A DNA stretch of 6,018 nucleotides from Pseudomonadota bacterium (GTDB taxonomy: Bacteria; Pseudomonadota; Gammaproteobacteria; SZUA-229), in the NCBI GenBank assembly GCA_015222965.1, contig JADFWF010000045.1, positions 1-6,018 of the forward strand, in the 5' to 3' direction. Each line of letters begins with the position of its first letter. Within the stretch, counting starts at the first letter, position 1. This document shows, one piece after another, positions 1-4,778 of the stretch. The notes under the pieces were generated by a model that saw only the letters and a list, made by a program, of their open reading frames with translations, was not told where the DNA came from and did not search any database. The position numbers were made by a program, and so were the translations under genes.

Positions 1-4
1 ACAT

Positions 5-30
5 AAAAAAAGGTCCGCAAGCGGACCTTT
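5..30 (-). terminator. Rho-independent terminator of the LysM lipoprotein gene
   Basis: A perfect stem pairs 9-18 with 21-30 (core AGGTCCGC / GCGGACCT) around a very short loop. On the minus strand it is followed by an unbroken T tract (the A run at 5-11 on the plus strand). It lies about 50 bases beyond the LysM stop codon and reads in that gene's direction. In the plus direction the following bases (TTTCTTC) are also T-rich, so some bidirectional action is possible. Confidence 0.88.
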
Positions 31-79
31 CTTCAAAAGCTAAAACAGGTTTACCGTATCAGCTTTATTTTTTGCTACC

Positions 80-733
80 TTATTTAGCCAGATAGTCACG
101 ATCTGATTGCTCAGTATCGCCCAGTGACCATGCGCCACGAGTTTTTGCATGGTTCACGGCAGCATCGATTTCAGATGCAGAAGCATTCTGGTCAATATCC
201 AGAACCTGTCCTGGCATGATTAAATCAGCATCTTTAATCTTGTCACGGTTTGTTTTATAGATCAGTGGCCATTGGTAAGGGTCAGCATAAACTTCATCCT
301 TACCTGAGATGTTCCACAGATTGTCACCGCGAACGACTGAATAACTGCTTACACGGCCACCTGCGCCACGCGCACCCGCTGCTGCAGCGCCTGCAGTCGC
401 AGTACTGTCAGTATTTTCATTCAGGAATTTTTTGTTTTCAGCATCAGCCTGGGCAATGGCAGCTTCTGCCTGCGCTTTGGCTTTATTGGCAAGTGCAATC
501 GCAGCTTCATAATCCTCAGCTGCAAGTTTACCTTCAGCTTGTTCGATTATTTTACCTGTATCACGCCATTCGGCATTTACAGCTTTGGCTTCGGCATTTG
601 CCGCTTTGGCTTCAGCAATGGCTTGTTCAGCCAATACTGCGTCAGAAGTTTCATCAGTAGAAGCACAGCCTGTTATCAGACCTAAGCTTAAAAGGGCAAC
701 ACTAAAAAGACGGGCAGATGTACGCATGGTCAT
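80..733 (-). CDS. LysM-domain outer-membrane lipoprotein with DUF4398-like helical region
   Basis: Predicted 217-residue lipoprotein. Residues 1-22 form a lipoprotein signal peptide ending in lipobox ITGC, so Cys23 is the expected lipidated residue. Ala24 at position +2 fits retention in the outer membrane. Residues about 31-106 are very rich in Ala, Glu and Lys with heptad-like spacing; they look like a helical or coiled-coil DUF4398-type region. A Gly/Ala linker (about 112-127) leads to one LysM domain at 131-180, recognised by YSVVRGDNLW, the central YQWPLIYKTN and the closing LIMPGQVLDI. LysM binds the glycan backbone of peptidoglycan, so the protein probably bridges outer membrane and cell wall. 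No catalytic domain is visible. The start at 733 is chosen because GGAG sits 5 bases upstream; Met3 is a weaker alternative. The gene stands alone, divergent from the arsC-like operon. The fold call is firm; the exact role is unknown. Confidence 0.9.
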   Translation of the reverse strand: MTMRTSARLFSVALLSLGLITGCASTDETSDAVLAEQAIAEAKAANAEAKAVNAEWRDTGKIIEQAEGKLAAEDYEAAIALANKAKAQAEAAIAQADAENKKFLNENTDSTATAGAAAAGARGAGGRVSSYSVVRGDNLWNISGKDEVYADPYQWPLIYKTNRDKIKDADLIMPGQVLDIDQNASASEIDAAVNHAKTRGAWSLGDTEQSDRDYLAK

Positions 734-804
734 AATTTCTCCAATAGGGACGTTTGTTATGTTTATATTTGTTTTGTTTATTTAATTTTATTTTATTTTG
801 AAGG

Positions 805-833
805 ATTATAGACCTAAAAAGTGACAATGTAAG
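805..833 (-). promoter_or_regulatory. Sigma70-type promoter of the LysM lipoprotein gene
   Basis: On the minus strand a perfect TATAAT (810 down to 805) is preceded by CTTACA (833 down to 828), four of six matches to the -35 consensus, at the ideal 17-base spacing. Transcription should begin near 798, giving a leader of about 65 bases before the ATG at 733. The leader's ribosome site is GGAG at 742-739. Confidence 0.7.
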
Positions 834-856
834 CATCAAGTGTCAATAAAATGACA
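822..856. promoter_or_regulatory. Candidate shared operator: three alternating TGACA/TGTCA half-sites
   Basis: TGACA occurs at 822-826, TGTCA at 841-845 and TGACA again at 852-856. The last two form the dyad TGTCA-N6-TGACA, and the first two form TGACA-N14-TGTCA. The first copy lies next to the -35 of the leftward promoter; the third overlaps the likely -35 of the rightward promoter. This would suit a regulator acting on both divergent genes. No regulator is identified, and the motif may be chance in AT-rich DNA. Confidence 0.3.
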
Positions 857-880
857 ATAAATATACCTAATGTTTATGGT
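851..880 (+). promoter_or_regulatory. Likely promoter of the arsC-like/wrbA/DUF2069 operon
   Basis: ATGACA (851-856, five of six to the -35 consensus) is followed after 18 bases by TATGGT (875-880, four of six to the -10 consensus). Transcription would start near 887, leaving an A-rich leader of about 47 bases before the GTG at 934. It is a moderate match and the best I found between the divergent genes on this strand. Confidence 0.45.
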
Positions 881-920
881 AAAACACACGAATTCAGATA
901 AAATCCAGAAAATTCAGAAA

Positions 921-926
921 AAGAGG
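921..926 (+). promoter_or_regulatory. Ribosome binding site that fixes the GTG start of the arsC-like gene
   Basis: AAGAGG lies 7 bases before the GTG at 934. There is no ATG in frame near the expected N-terminus, and the GTG places the catalytic Cys at residue 13, as expected for this family. The site therefore supports GTG as the true start. Confidence 0.65.
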
Positions 927-933
927 AAAAACA

Positions 934-1287
934 GTGAGTAAAAACGTCAAAATTTTGCTTAATCCAAAATGCACAAAATGCCGTCTAACTATGGATATTC
1001 TTAATGAAGAAGGCATCGATACGACCGTAGTAGAATACCTGAACACACCGCCAAACAGCGCTGAATTAAACGAGATACTCGACCTGCTTGGCCTGGAACC
1101 ACGTGACCTGATGCGCAAACATGAAGCACCGTACAAAGACAACGATCTGGATAACCCGGAGCTGAGCCGTGACCAGCTCATCCAGGCGATGATCGACAAC
1201 CCGATATTGATCGAACGCCCTATCGTCATCAACGGCAATAAAGCCACTATCGGCCGACCACCTGAAAAAGTACTGGATATCCTGTAA
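934..1287 (+). CDS. arsC: ArsC/YfgD-family thioredoxin-fold reductase (arsenate reductase-like)
   Basis: A 117-residue protein of the glutaredoxin-dependent ArsC family, closest in my recollection to E. coli YfgD (about 119 residues). Characterised ArsC proteins reduce arsenate to arsenite using glutathione and glutaredoxin. The active site is NPKCTKCR, with catalytic Cys13; the three anion-binding arginines of E. coli ArsC (R60, R94, R107) match R61 (LMRK), R95 (IERPIV) and R108 (IGRPPE). The C-terminus IGRPPEKVLDIL is typical of the YfgD branch. Unlike the CSKSR/CGTSR of many relatives, there is a second Cys at 16, giving a CxxC pair. It starts at GTG, is first in the operon and overlaps wrbA by one base (TAATG). 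No arsR, arsB or acr3 gene is nearby, so real arsenate resistance is unproven; a general thiol-redox role beside WrbA and Hda is equally plausible. Confidence 0.9.
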   Translation: MSKNVKILLNPKCTKCRLTMDILNEEGIDTTVVEYLNTPPNSAELNEILDLLGLEPRDLMRKHEAPYKDNDLDNPELSRDQLIQAMIDNPILIERPIVINGNKATIGRPPEKVLDIL

Positions 1288-1910
1288 TGCCGCTCTCAGA
1301 TAAAAGCATAGACACAAAAACAGAAGTATTAGTGCTCTATTACAGTCCTGGCGGGACCACCGCTGAAATGGCGAATATTATTGCTCGCGGTGTCGAAGAG
1401 ATCGATGGCGTACAGGCACGGATACGTACCGTACCCAGTGTGTCAACAACAATAGAAACAACAGAACCGGAGATACCTGATAACGGTCCACTCTACGCAA
1501 GCATCGATGACCTTACAGAGTGTGACGGCCTCATCCTTGGCTGCCCGACGCATTTCGGCAATATGCCTGCGGCGATGAAACATTTTATCGACAATACCAG
1601 CGCATTATGGATGGGTGGAAAACTGGTCGGAAAACCGGCTGCCGTTTTTTCTGCCAGCACCAGTATGCACGGTGGCCAGGAAAGTACCCTGATAACCATG
1701 ATGTTACCGTTATTGCACCATGGCATGCTGATCGTTGGTTTACCCTATACAGAAACCGAGCTGTTCCAGACAAAAACCGGCGGCACACCCTATGGCGCAA
1801 CCCGTCTGACAGATGACCTGGAAGAGACGCCGATCAGCGACGACGAGCGAAAACTCTGTCTGGCTATCGGCAGACGCGTCGCTACAACCGCTAAAAAACT
1901 ATCATTATGA
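1287..1910 (+). CDS. wrbA: NAD(P)H:quinone oxidoreductase WrbA (flavodoxin-like)
   Basis: A 207-residue cytoplasmic FMN protein of the WrbA family (E. coli WrbA is 198 residues). It should catalyse two-electron reduction of quinones by NAD(P)H (EC 1.6.5.2), avoiding semiquinone radicals, and family members form tetramers. Visible signatures are the FMN phosphate loop YYSPGGTTAEMA (18-29), PTHFGNM (87-93), LWMGGKLVGKPAAVF (107-121), HGGQESTL (128-135), HHGM (144-147) and the family hallmark GGTPYGAT (165-172). The N-terminus is about ten residues longer than in E. coli. The ATG overlaps the arsC-like stop as TAATG with only a weak ribosome site, indicating translational coupling. Its own stop overlaps the next gene as ATGA. 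The arsC-wrbA pairing also occurs in Pseudomonas, to my recollection, supporting a shared redox role. Confidence 0.95.
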   Translation: MPLSDKSIDTKTEVLVLYYSPGGTTAEMANIIARGVEEIDGVQARIRTVPSVSTTIETTEPEIPDNGPLYASIDDLTECDGLILGCPTHFGNMPAAMKHFIDNTSALWMGGKLVGKPAAVFSASTSMHGGQESTLITMMLPLLHHGMLIVGLPYTETELFQTKTGGTPYGATRLTDDLEETPISDDERKLCLAIGRRVATTAKKLSL

Positions 1911-2284
1911 CTCAGAACCAATATGTAAAACTCGGCCGCTGGTTAACACTGTCTGGCTATTTCTCACTGCTGTTCGGTTTATTTGCATGGCACCTGCTTA
2001 TCGACCACACAGCCAAACACCTTATTTCTATCATCATCCTGGCACAGATAGGACCTTTGATGTTTCCTCTTATGGGTCTGCTTAAGGGCAAGTTATATAC
2101 TCATGCCTGGTCGATGTATCTGGCGATTTTCTATTTTATCGTTGGCGTCTGGTACGCGGGCAGCAGTGAGGATTTGATGATTGGGCTTTATGTGATCTTT
2201 ACCAGTCTGGTATTTTTTCTGGGGACGGTGCTTTATACGCGGTTTATGGGGAAGCAGATGCAGGCGATGGATTCTTCAGAGTAG
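1907..2284 (+). CDS. DUF2069 family inner-membrane protein
   Basis: A 125-residue integral membrane protein with four hydrophobic segments at about 11-31, 38-58, 68-86 and 91-111, and short polar ends. It is recognised as DUF2069 by overall pattern and by YTHAWSMYLAIFYFIVGV (64-81), including the conserved Tyr-Thr-His-Ala-Trp. The function of the family is unknown, and I see no transport, enzyme or metal-binding signature that would suggest one. It overlaps wrbA by four bases (ATGA), so it is almost certainly translated with it. DUF2069 genes commonly sit between wrbA and hda in gammaproteobacteria, and here hda is the next gene but points the other way. No T-tracted terminator hairpin follows; the first structure downstream is the REP-like repeat near 2301. 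Confidence 0.85.
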   Translation: MTQNQYVKLGRWLTLSGYFSLLFGLFAWHLLIDHTAKHLISIIILAQIGPLMFPLMGLLKGKLYTHAWSMYLAIFYFIVGVWYAGSSEDLMIGLYVIFTSLVFFLGTVLYTRFMGKQMQAMDSSE

Positions 2285-2300
2285 TTTTTTGATTGTACTC

Positions 2301-2332
2301 ACTTGTAGGGGCGGATTTCATTCCGCGATTTA
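2301..2332 (+). repeat. REP-like repeat A, forward copy
   Basis: GTAG at 2305-2308 stands before an imperfect palindrome, GCGGA (2311-2315) and TCCGC (2322-2326) around a six-base loop. A GTAG foot followed by a short hairpin is the layout of REP sequences served by RAYT (TnpA-REP) transposases. It matches the inverse of 2581-2612 at 29 of 32 positions. Confidence 0.75.
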
Positions 2333-2388
2333 GGTTTAGCTTGTGTTGATTGAGTTAGGGGTGGGTTGAGCAATAGTTACTGTCGATG

Positions 2389-2428
2389 TTTCGTTTGGCA
2401 TCGCGGTATTCGCACCGCGATGCCTAAC
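2389..2428 (+). repeat. Palindromic repeat B, forward copy with long hairpin
   Basis: GGCATCGCGGT (2397-2407) and ACCGCGATGCC (2414-2424) form a perfect 11-bp stem with a six-base loop. After one mismatch the stem extends by GTT/AAC (2393-2395 with 2426-2428). No T tract follows on the plus strand, so it is not a standard terminator. The segment 2389-2421 recurs inverted at 2623-2655 with 27 of 33 positions identical. Confidence 0.75.
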
Positions 2429-2580
2429 CAATAACACCAGATAAATGTTAAGAAAAAGGAGTATATATTGAGCATGCTCGTGCGAATAAATTATTCGGCA
2501 TGTCCATATGCCTCACCCTTGCAGGGCTAACATTCAAATCGTTCCAGACGATTTAGTCGCATCTACTAGTGGAATAGAAA

Positions 2581-2612
2581 AAAATCGCGGAATGAAATCC
2601 GCTCCTACAGGT
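2581..2612 (-). repeat. REP-like repeat A, inverted copy
   Basis: Reverse-complement copy of the repeat at 2301-2332, with its GTAG foot at 2608-2605 on the minus strand and the same GCGGA/TCCGC stem (2587-2591 with 2598-2602). The two copies are separated by 248 bases and could act as a REP doublet or as the ends of a small composite element. Confidence 0.75.
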
Positions 2613-2622
2613 AAGTGCACCA

Positions 2623-2655
2623 ATCGCGGTGCAAGAACCGCAACGCCTAACGAAA
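2623..2655 (-). repeat. Palindromic repeat B, inverted and degenerate copy
   Basis: Reverse-complement copy of 2389-2421, identical at 27 of 33 positions. Only the inner stem GCGGT/ACCGC (2626-2630 with 2637-2641) survives, so this copy is more decayed than the forward one. It lies 37 bases beyond the hda stop codon. Confidence 0.65.
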
Positions 2656-2672
2656 AATAATGAGTAAATATT

Positions 2673-2700
2673 AAAAAAGATAAACGAAGAGTTACTCTTC
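2673..2700 (-). terminator. Possible terminator of hda, with the stop codon in the loop
   Basis: On the minus strand GAAGAG-TAA-CTCTTC (2700-2686) forms a 6-bp stem whose three-base loop is exactly the hda stop codon. After seven bases comes a run of six Ts (2678-2673). The stem is short and the T run is displaced, so this is a weak intrinsic terminator at best. Confidence 0.4.
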
Positions 2701-3429
2701 AGCAAACACAGACCTAACAAGTGGAATCGTCAACCGCCTCTGCATCGCCATCGACGCCTTATCCAAAACCGCCAACCGCTCAAACAATCCAAACATATCC
2801 CTCGGATAGCGCTGCATCAGATAATCCGCTACATTCTCAGGCAACTCCAGGCCACTCTGTCTGGCACGGTAGCTCAAGGCCTGGTACTTTGCTTTGTCTG
2901 AAAGATCCTGTAAGTGAAACACCGGACCCCACGACAATCTTGAACGCAGGTCCGGAAGTTTTACAAAGTTTTCGTCCGGCGAATGTGCTGAAGCAAGCAT
3001 CAAACAGCCATTGTTTTCACGCACACGATTGATCAGGTTGAACAATGCTGTCTCCCAGTCCGAATCGATTAACCAGGTATCTATATCATCAAGACAGATC
3101 AGTTCTATCTGCTCAAGGCCATCAAATATATCGGCTGACTGACCTATGATTTCAGACTGTGTCAGATAGCAGACCGTGCGCTGATTTTTTGCTGCCAGAT
3201 TGCAGCTTGCCTGCAGCAGATGACTTTTACCACGTCCTGGTTCACCCCAGAAATATAACTGTTTTTCACCTTTGGCCGACGCTGTTTGAGAAAACGTGGC
3301 TGTTTGTTGCGCGAGACCGACTGCCACAGAATTATTATCCACAACAAAACTATCGAAAGTGAATAACTCGCCAGGTTCGAAACCTAAAGGCAGTTGTGGA
3401 TGTATTAATGCAGTCATCTGTGAAGACAT
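2692..3429 (-). CDS. hda: DnaA regulatory inactivator Hda
   Basis: A 245-residue AAA+ protein related to the ATPase domain of DnaA. With the DNA-loaded sliding clamp it stimulates ATP hydrolysis by DnaA, turning it to the inactive ADP form and preventing re-initiation. The N-terminal clamp-binding motif is QLPLGF (12-17). Walker A is GEPGRGKSH (62-70), more canonical than in E. coli Hda; Walker B is ELICLDDID (109-117). LPDLRSRLSWG (158-168) carries the box VII region with R162 and R164, one of which should be the arginine finger. R210 in RYPRDM is a likely sensor 2 residue. There is no DnaA-type DNA-binding domain IV, which separates it from DnaA. The ATG shares one base with the upstream DUF2066 stop (TAATG) and no clear ribosome site is seen, so it is probably translationally coupled; Met5 is an alternative start. 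Confidence 0.93.
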   Translation of the reverse strand: MSSQMTALIHPQLPLGFEPGELFTFDSFVVDNNSVAVGLAQQTATFSQTASAKGEKQLYFWGEPGRGKSHLLQASCNLAAKNQRTVCYLTQSEIIGQSADIFDGLEQIELICLDDIDTWLIDSDWETALFNLINRVRENNGCLMLASAHSPDENFVKLPDLRSRLSWGPVFHLQDLSDKAKYQALSYRARQSGLELPENVADYLMQRYPRDMFGLFERLAVLDKASMAMQRRLTIPLVRSVFAEE

Positions 3430-4676
3430 TAATGGACGAGTTTATAATGATAGATCGTTGTCTGCGCGCTTTGCACTTCAGGCTGCTTATCTGGTTGCGG
3501 GCCCGGTAAGTTATCGATTTCATTGCTTTCAGGTGCGGCATTGGTAACCACATTTTCAGCCTGATCAGATGTTGCCTGTACATCCTGTTCAACCGCTTGA
3601 TCACCTTCTGGCTGAACCGGCTCCTCAACTTGTGGTTTTAAGGGCATGGCTTTTACCAGTTCGGCATCATTATTTATCAGGTTTAAAAGATCATCTTCGC
3701 TACTTCTCAGCGTGATTTCAAAGATGGCGTTCTGACCATCCACTTTTAATGGAACAGCTGCTTCTACTGCGCTTAACTCACGCAGGTAATTTTCAAGCTT
3801 ACGATATTTTGTAATCGAATTAACCGCCTGCACTTCCAGTTGTACCGTCGCCAGTTGCTGGTTTTTACCGGTGCCATGAATGGCAAATACCAGACCCATC
3901 GCATCAGCGGCCTGATCAACCGCTTTATTTATCAGCTGGTTATAGTCGGCTCCCTCTATACTCCAGTGCCTGTTGCTGCTTCCCATCAGCAGACTCCAGC
4001 TGCTCTGCCATTCTTTCCCATTCCATATCAGACTGCCTGTCAAAGAAGGTCCTCTGCCATACCTCTTCGATGCGGCGGTGACCGGATCTTTAAAACCACC
4101 GCGGATATCAGCTACTTTTAATTTTTTCCTGTCCTTATGATCATACAGCGGCCAGCGCTCAGGGATGCCGCGTCTGTGCAGCGCCTCTTCAGCTGATGTT
4201 TTTATCAGGGACTTGTCAGCGTCTTTTAGTACATATTCATTTCTGCCATCTCTGATCGCCAGCCAGACGATGACCTCTGCACGATGCTCACCCCACACGG
4301 GATAGCCATTATCACGCAGATATTTTTCCATAGAGCTGCCGTTATATTGAATTTTTAAACGATGACCTAATACCCTACCTCCTTCATCTGTGGTCGGGTT
4401 TTCAACGGGGTCATAGCTATACTGCTTGATATAACGACTTGCGGGCGGACGTTTTAGCTTATCCATCACGATACTGTCACCCGAGATACGGATAAATACT
4501 TCATCCAGCCCTTCTTTGAATACCCGCCAGCGAGTATCTGCTGACTCATCGACCACCAGAACATCGACATCATATAATGCAGCATTGCTGGCAATAGCAA
4601 GCGGATTTATAAGCAGAAATAAGCTGATGAAAACGAATATTTTCGTTTTAAGATTAAACATTTGAGGCATGGACAT
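3429..4676 (-). CDS. DUF2066 family exported protein
   Basis: About 415 residues from the chosen ATG at 4676. Positively charged MFNLKTK, a hydrophobic stretch at about 13-29 and AIA|SNA near residue 29 form a signal peptide, so it is probably periplasmic or envelope-associated. The DUF2066 assignment rests on the early motif IRISGD (62-67), the overall layout and the conserved position between hda and purM. The function of the family is unknown. Residues about 347-405 are a low-complexity linker rich in Pro, Gln, Glu and Asp, followed by a short conserved-looking end YHYKLVH. ATGs at 4670 and 4661 are also possible and none has a good ribosome site. A GTG at 4733 would lengthen the protein by 19 residues, but it lies upstream of the likely promoter and would bury the signal peptide. 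The gene precedes hda with a one-base overlap. Confidence 0.85.
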   Translation of the reverse strand: MSMPQMFNLKTKIFVFISLFLLINPLAIASNAALYDVDVLVVDESADTRWRVFKEGLDEVFIRISGDSIVMDKLKRPPASRYIKQYSYDPVENPTTDEGGRVLGHRLKIQYNGSSMEKYLRDNGYPVWGEHRAEVIVWLAIRDGRNEYVLKDADKSLIKTSAEEALHRRGIPERWPLYDHKDRKKLKVADIRGGFKDPVTAASKRYGRGPSLTGSLIWNGKEWQSSWSLLMGSSNRHWSIEGADYNQLINKAVDQAADAMGLVFAIHGTGKNQQLATVQLEVQAVNSITKYRKLENYLRELSAVEAAVPLKVDGQNAIFEITLRSSEDDLLNLINNDAELVKAMPLKPQVEEPVQPEGDQAVEQDVQATSDQAENVVTNAAPESNEIDNLPGPQPDKQPEVQSAQTTIYHYKLVH

Positions 4677-4694
4677 GAGAAATATATACGGGAA

Positions 4695-4724
4695 TTTATA
4701 CAAATAATGACTAACAAAAGTGTA
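4695..4724 (-). promoter_or_regulatory. Possible promoter of the DUF2066-hda operon
   Basis: On the minus strand TATAAA (4700 down to 4695) is a good -10 match. The best -35 at 18-base spacing, TACACT (4724 down to 4719), is weak. Transcription would start near 4688, just upstream of the ATG candidates at 4676, 4670 and 4661, which argues against the GTG at 4733. Confidence 0.35.
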
Positions 4725-4728
4725 CAAT
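4699..4728 (+). promoter_or_regulatory. Possible promoter of purM
   Basis: TACAAT (4723-4728) matches five of six -10 consensus bases. No good -35 exists at the proper distance; TACAAA (4699-4704) is three of six. It overlaps the leftward promoter, so the two may compete. I see no palindrome resembling the E. coli PurR operator here. Confidence 0.35.
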
Positions 4729-4746
4729 AACACATCTTTTTACACG

Positions 4747-4764
4747 AAGACCAACTGGTCTTTT
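4747..4764 (+). promoter_or_regulatory. purM: Small hairpin with T tract in the purM leader
   Basis: AAGACCA (4747-4753) and TGGTCTT (4756-4762) form a perfect 7-bp stem with a two-base gap, followed by TTC so that the stem ends in TTTT. It lies 16 bases before the purM ATG, downstream of the suggested promoter. It could be an attenuator-like structure, a dyad bound by a protein, or chance. The two-base loop would open at least one pair in RNA. Confidence 0.35.
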
Positions 4765-4778
4765 CACAGCCAAATCTG

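Larger units (their letters stand above)
2285..2691. other. Repeat-rich intergenic gap between convergent operons
   Basis: About 400 bases without a recognised gene. It contains two palindromic repeat families, A and B, each as an inverted pair in the order A>, B>, <A, <B (listed separately). The middle (2430-2580) holds two further dyads: CGAATAA/TTATTCG (2483-2497, flanked by CATGC/GCATG) and AAATCGT/ACGATTT (2536-2554). A 20-codon reading frame (2468-2530) starts at TTG with AAGGAG six bases upstream; I have no evidence that it is a gene. No transposase or tRNA is seen. Hairpin-forming sequence between converging genes is typical of REP elements. Confidence 0.75.

Noticed and set aside
250..660. 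Plus-strand open frame of 136 codons opposite the LysM gene
   Set aside because: Rich in Leu, Gln and His, as expected from the reverse complement of Ala/Lys/Glu codons. It has no domain and no ribosome site, and lies wholly inside a well-supported gene.
841..846. Perfect TTGACA on the minus strand as the -35 of the LysM gene
   Set aside because: It is 30 bases from the TATAAT, too far for a sigma70 promoter. CTTACA at 833-828 has the right 17-base spacing.
894..1317. Two minus-strand open frames opposite the arsC-like gene
   Set aside because: They overlap a recognised conserved gene, resemble no family I know and arise from its codon pattern.
1493..2085. Several open frames on both strands across wrbA and DUF2069
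   Set aside because: They are out of frame with clearly conserved proteins and lack domains or supporting start signals.
2301..2655. CRISPR array
   Set aside because: There are only two copies of each repeat, in opposite orientations, with unequal spacing and no cas gene. This is REP-like structure.
2721..3628. Open frames on both strands over hda and the end of the DUF2066 gene
   Set aside because: All are shadows of two supported genes; compositions are odd and no motif is visible.
3840..4121. Plus-strand open frame inside the DUF2066 gene
   Set aside because: Antisense to a supported gene, with no recognisable protein features.
4677..4733. GTG at 4733 as the start of the DUF2066 gene
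   Set aside because: It adds 19 residues before a normal signal peptide and lies upstream of the likely -10. Three ATG choices follow.
4677..4778. PurR-type operator before purM
   Set aside because: No sequence resembling the E. coli 16-base PurR palindrome with its central CG is present.
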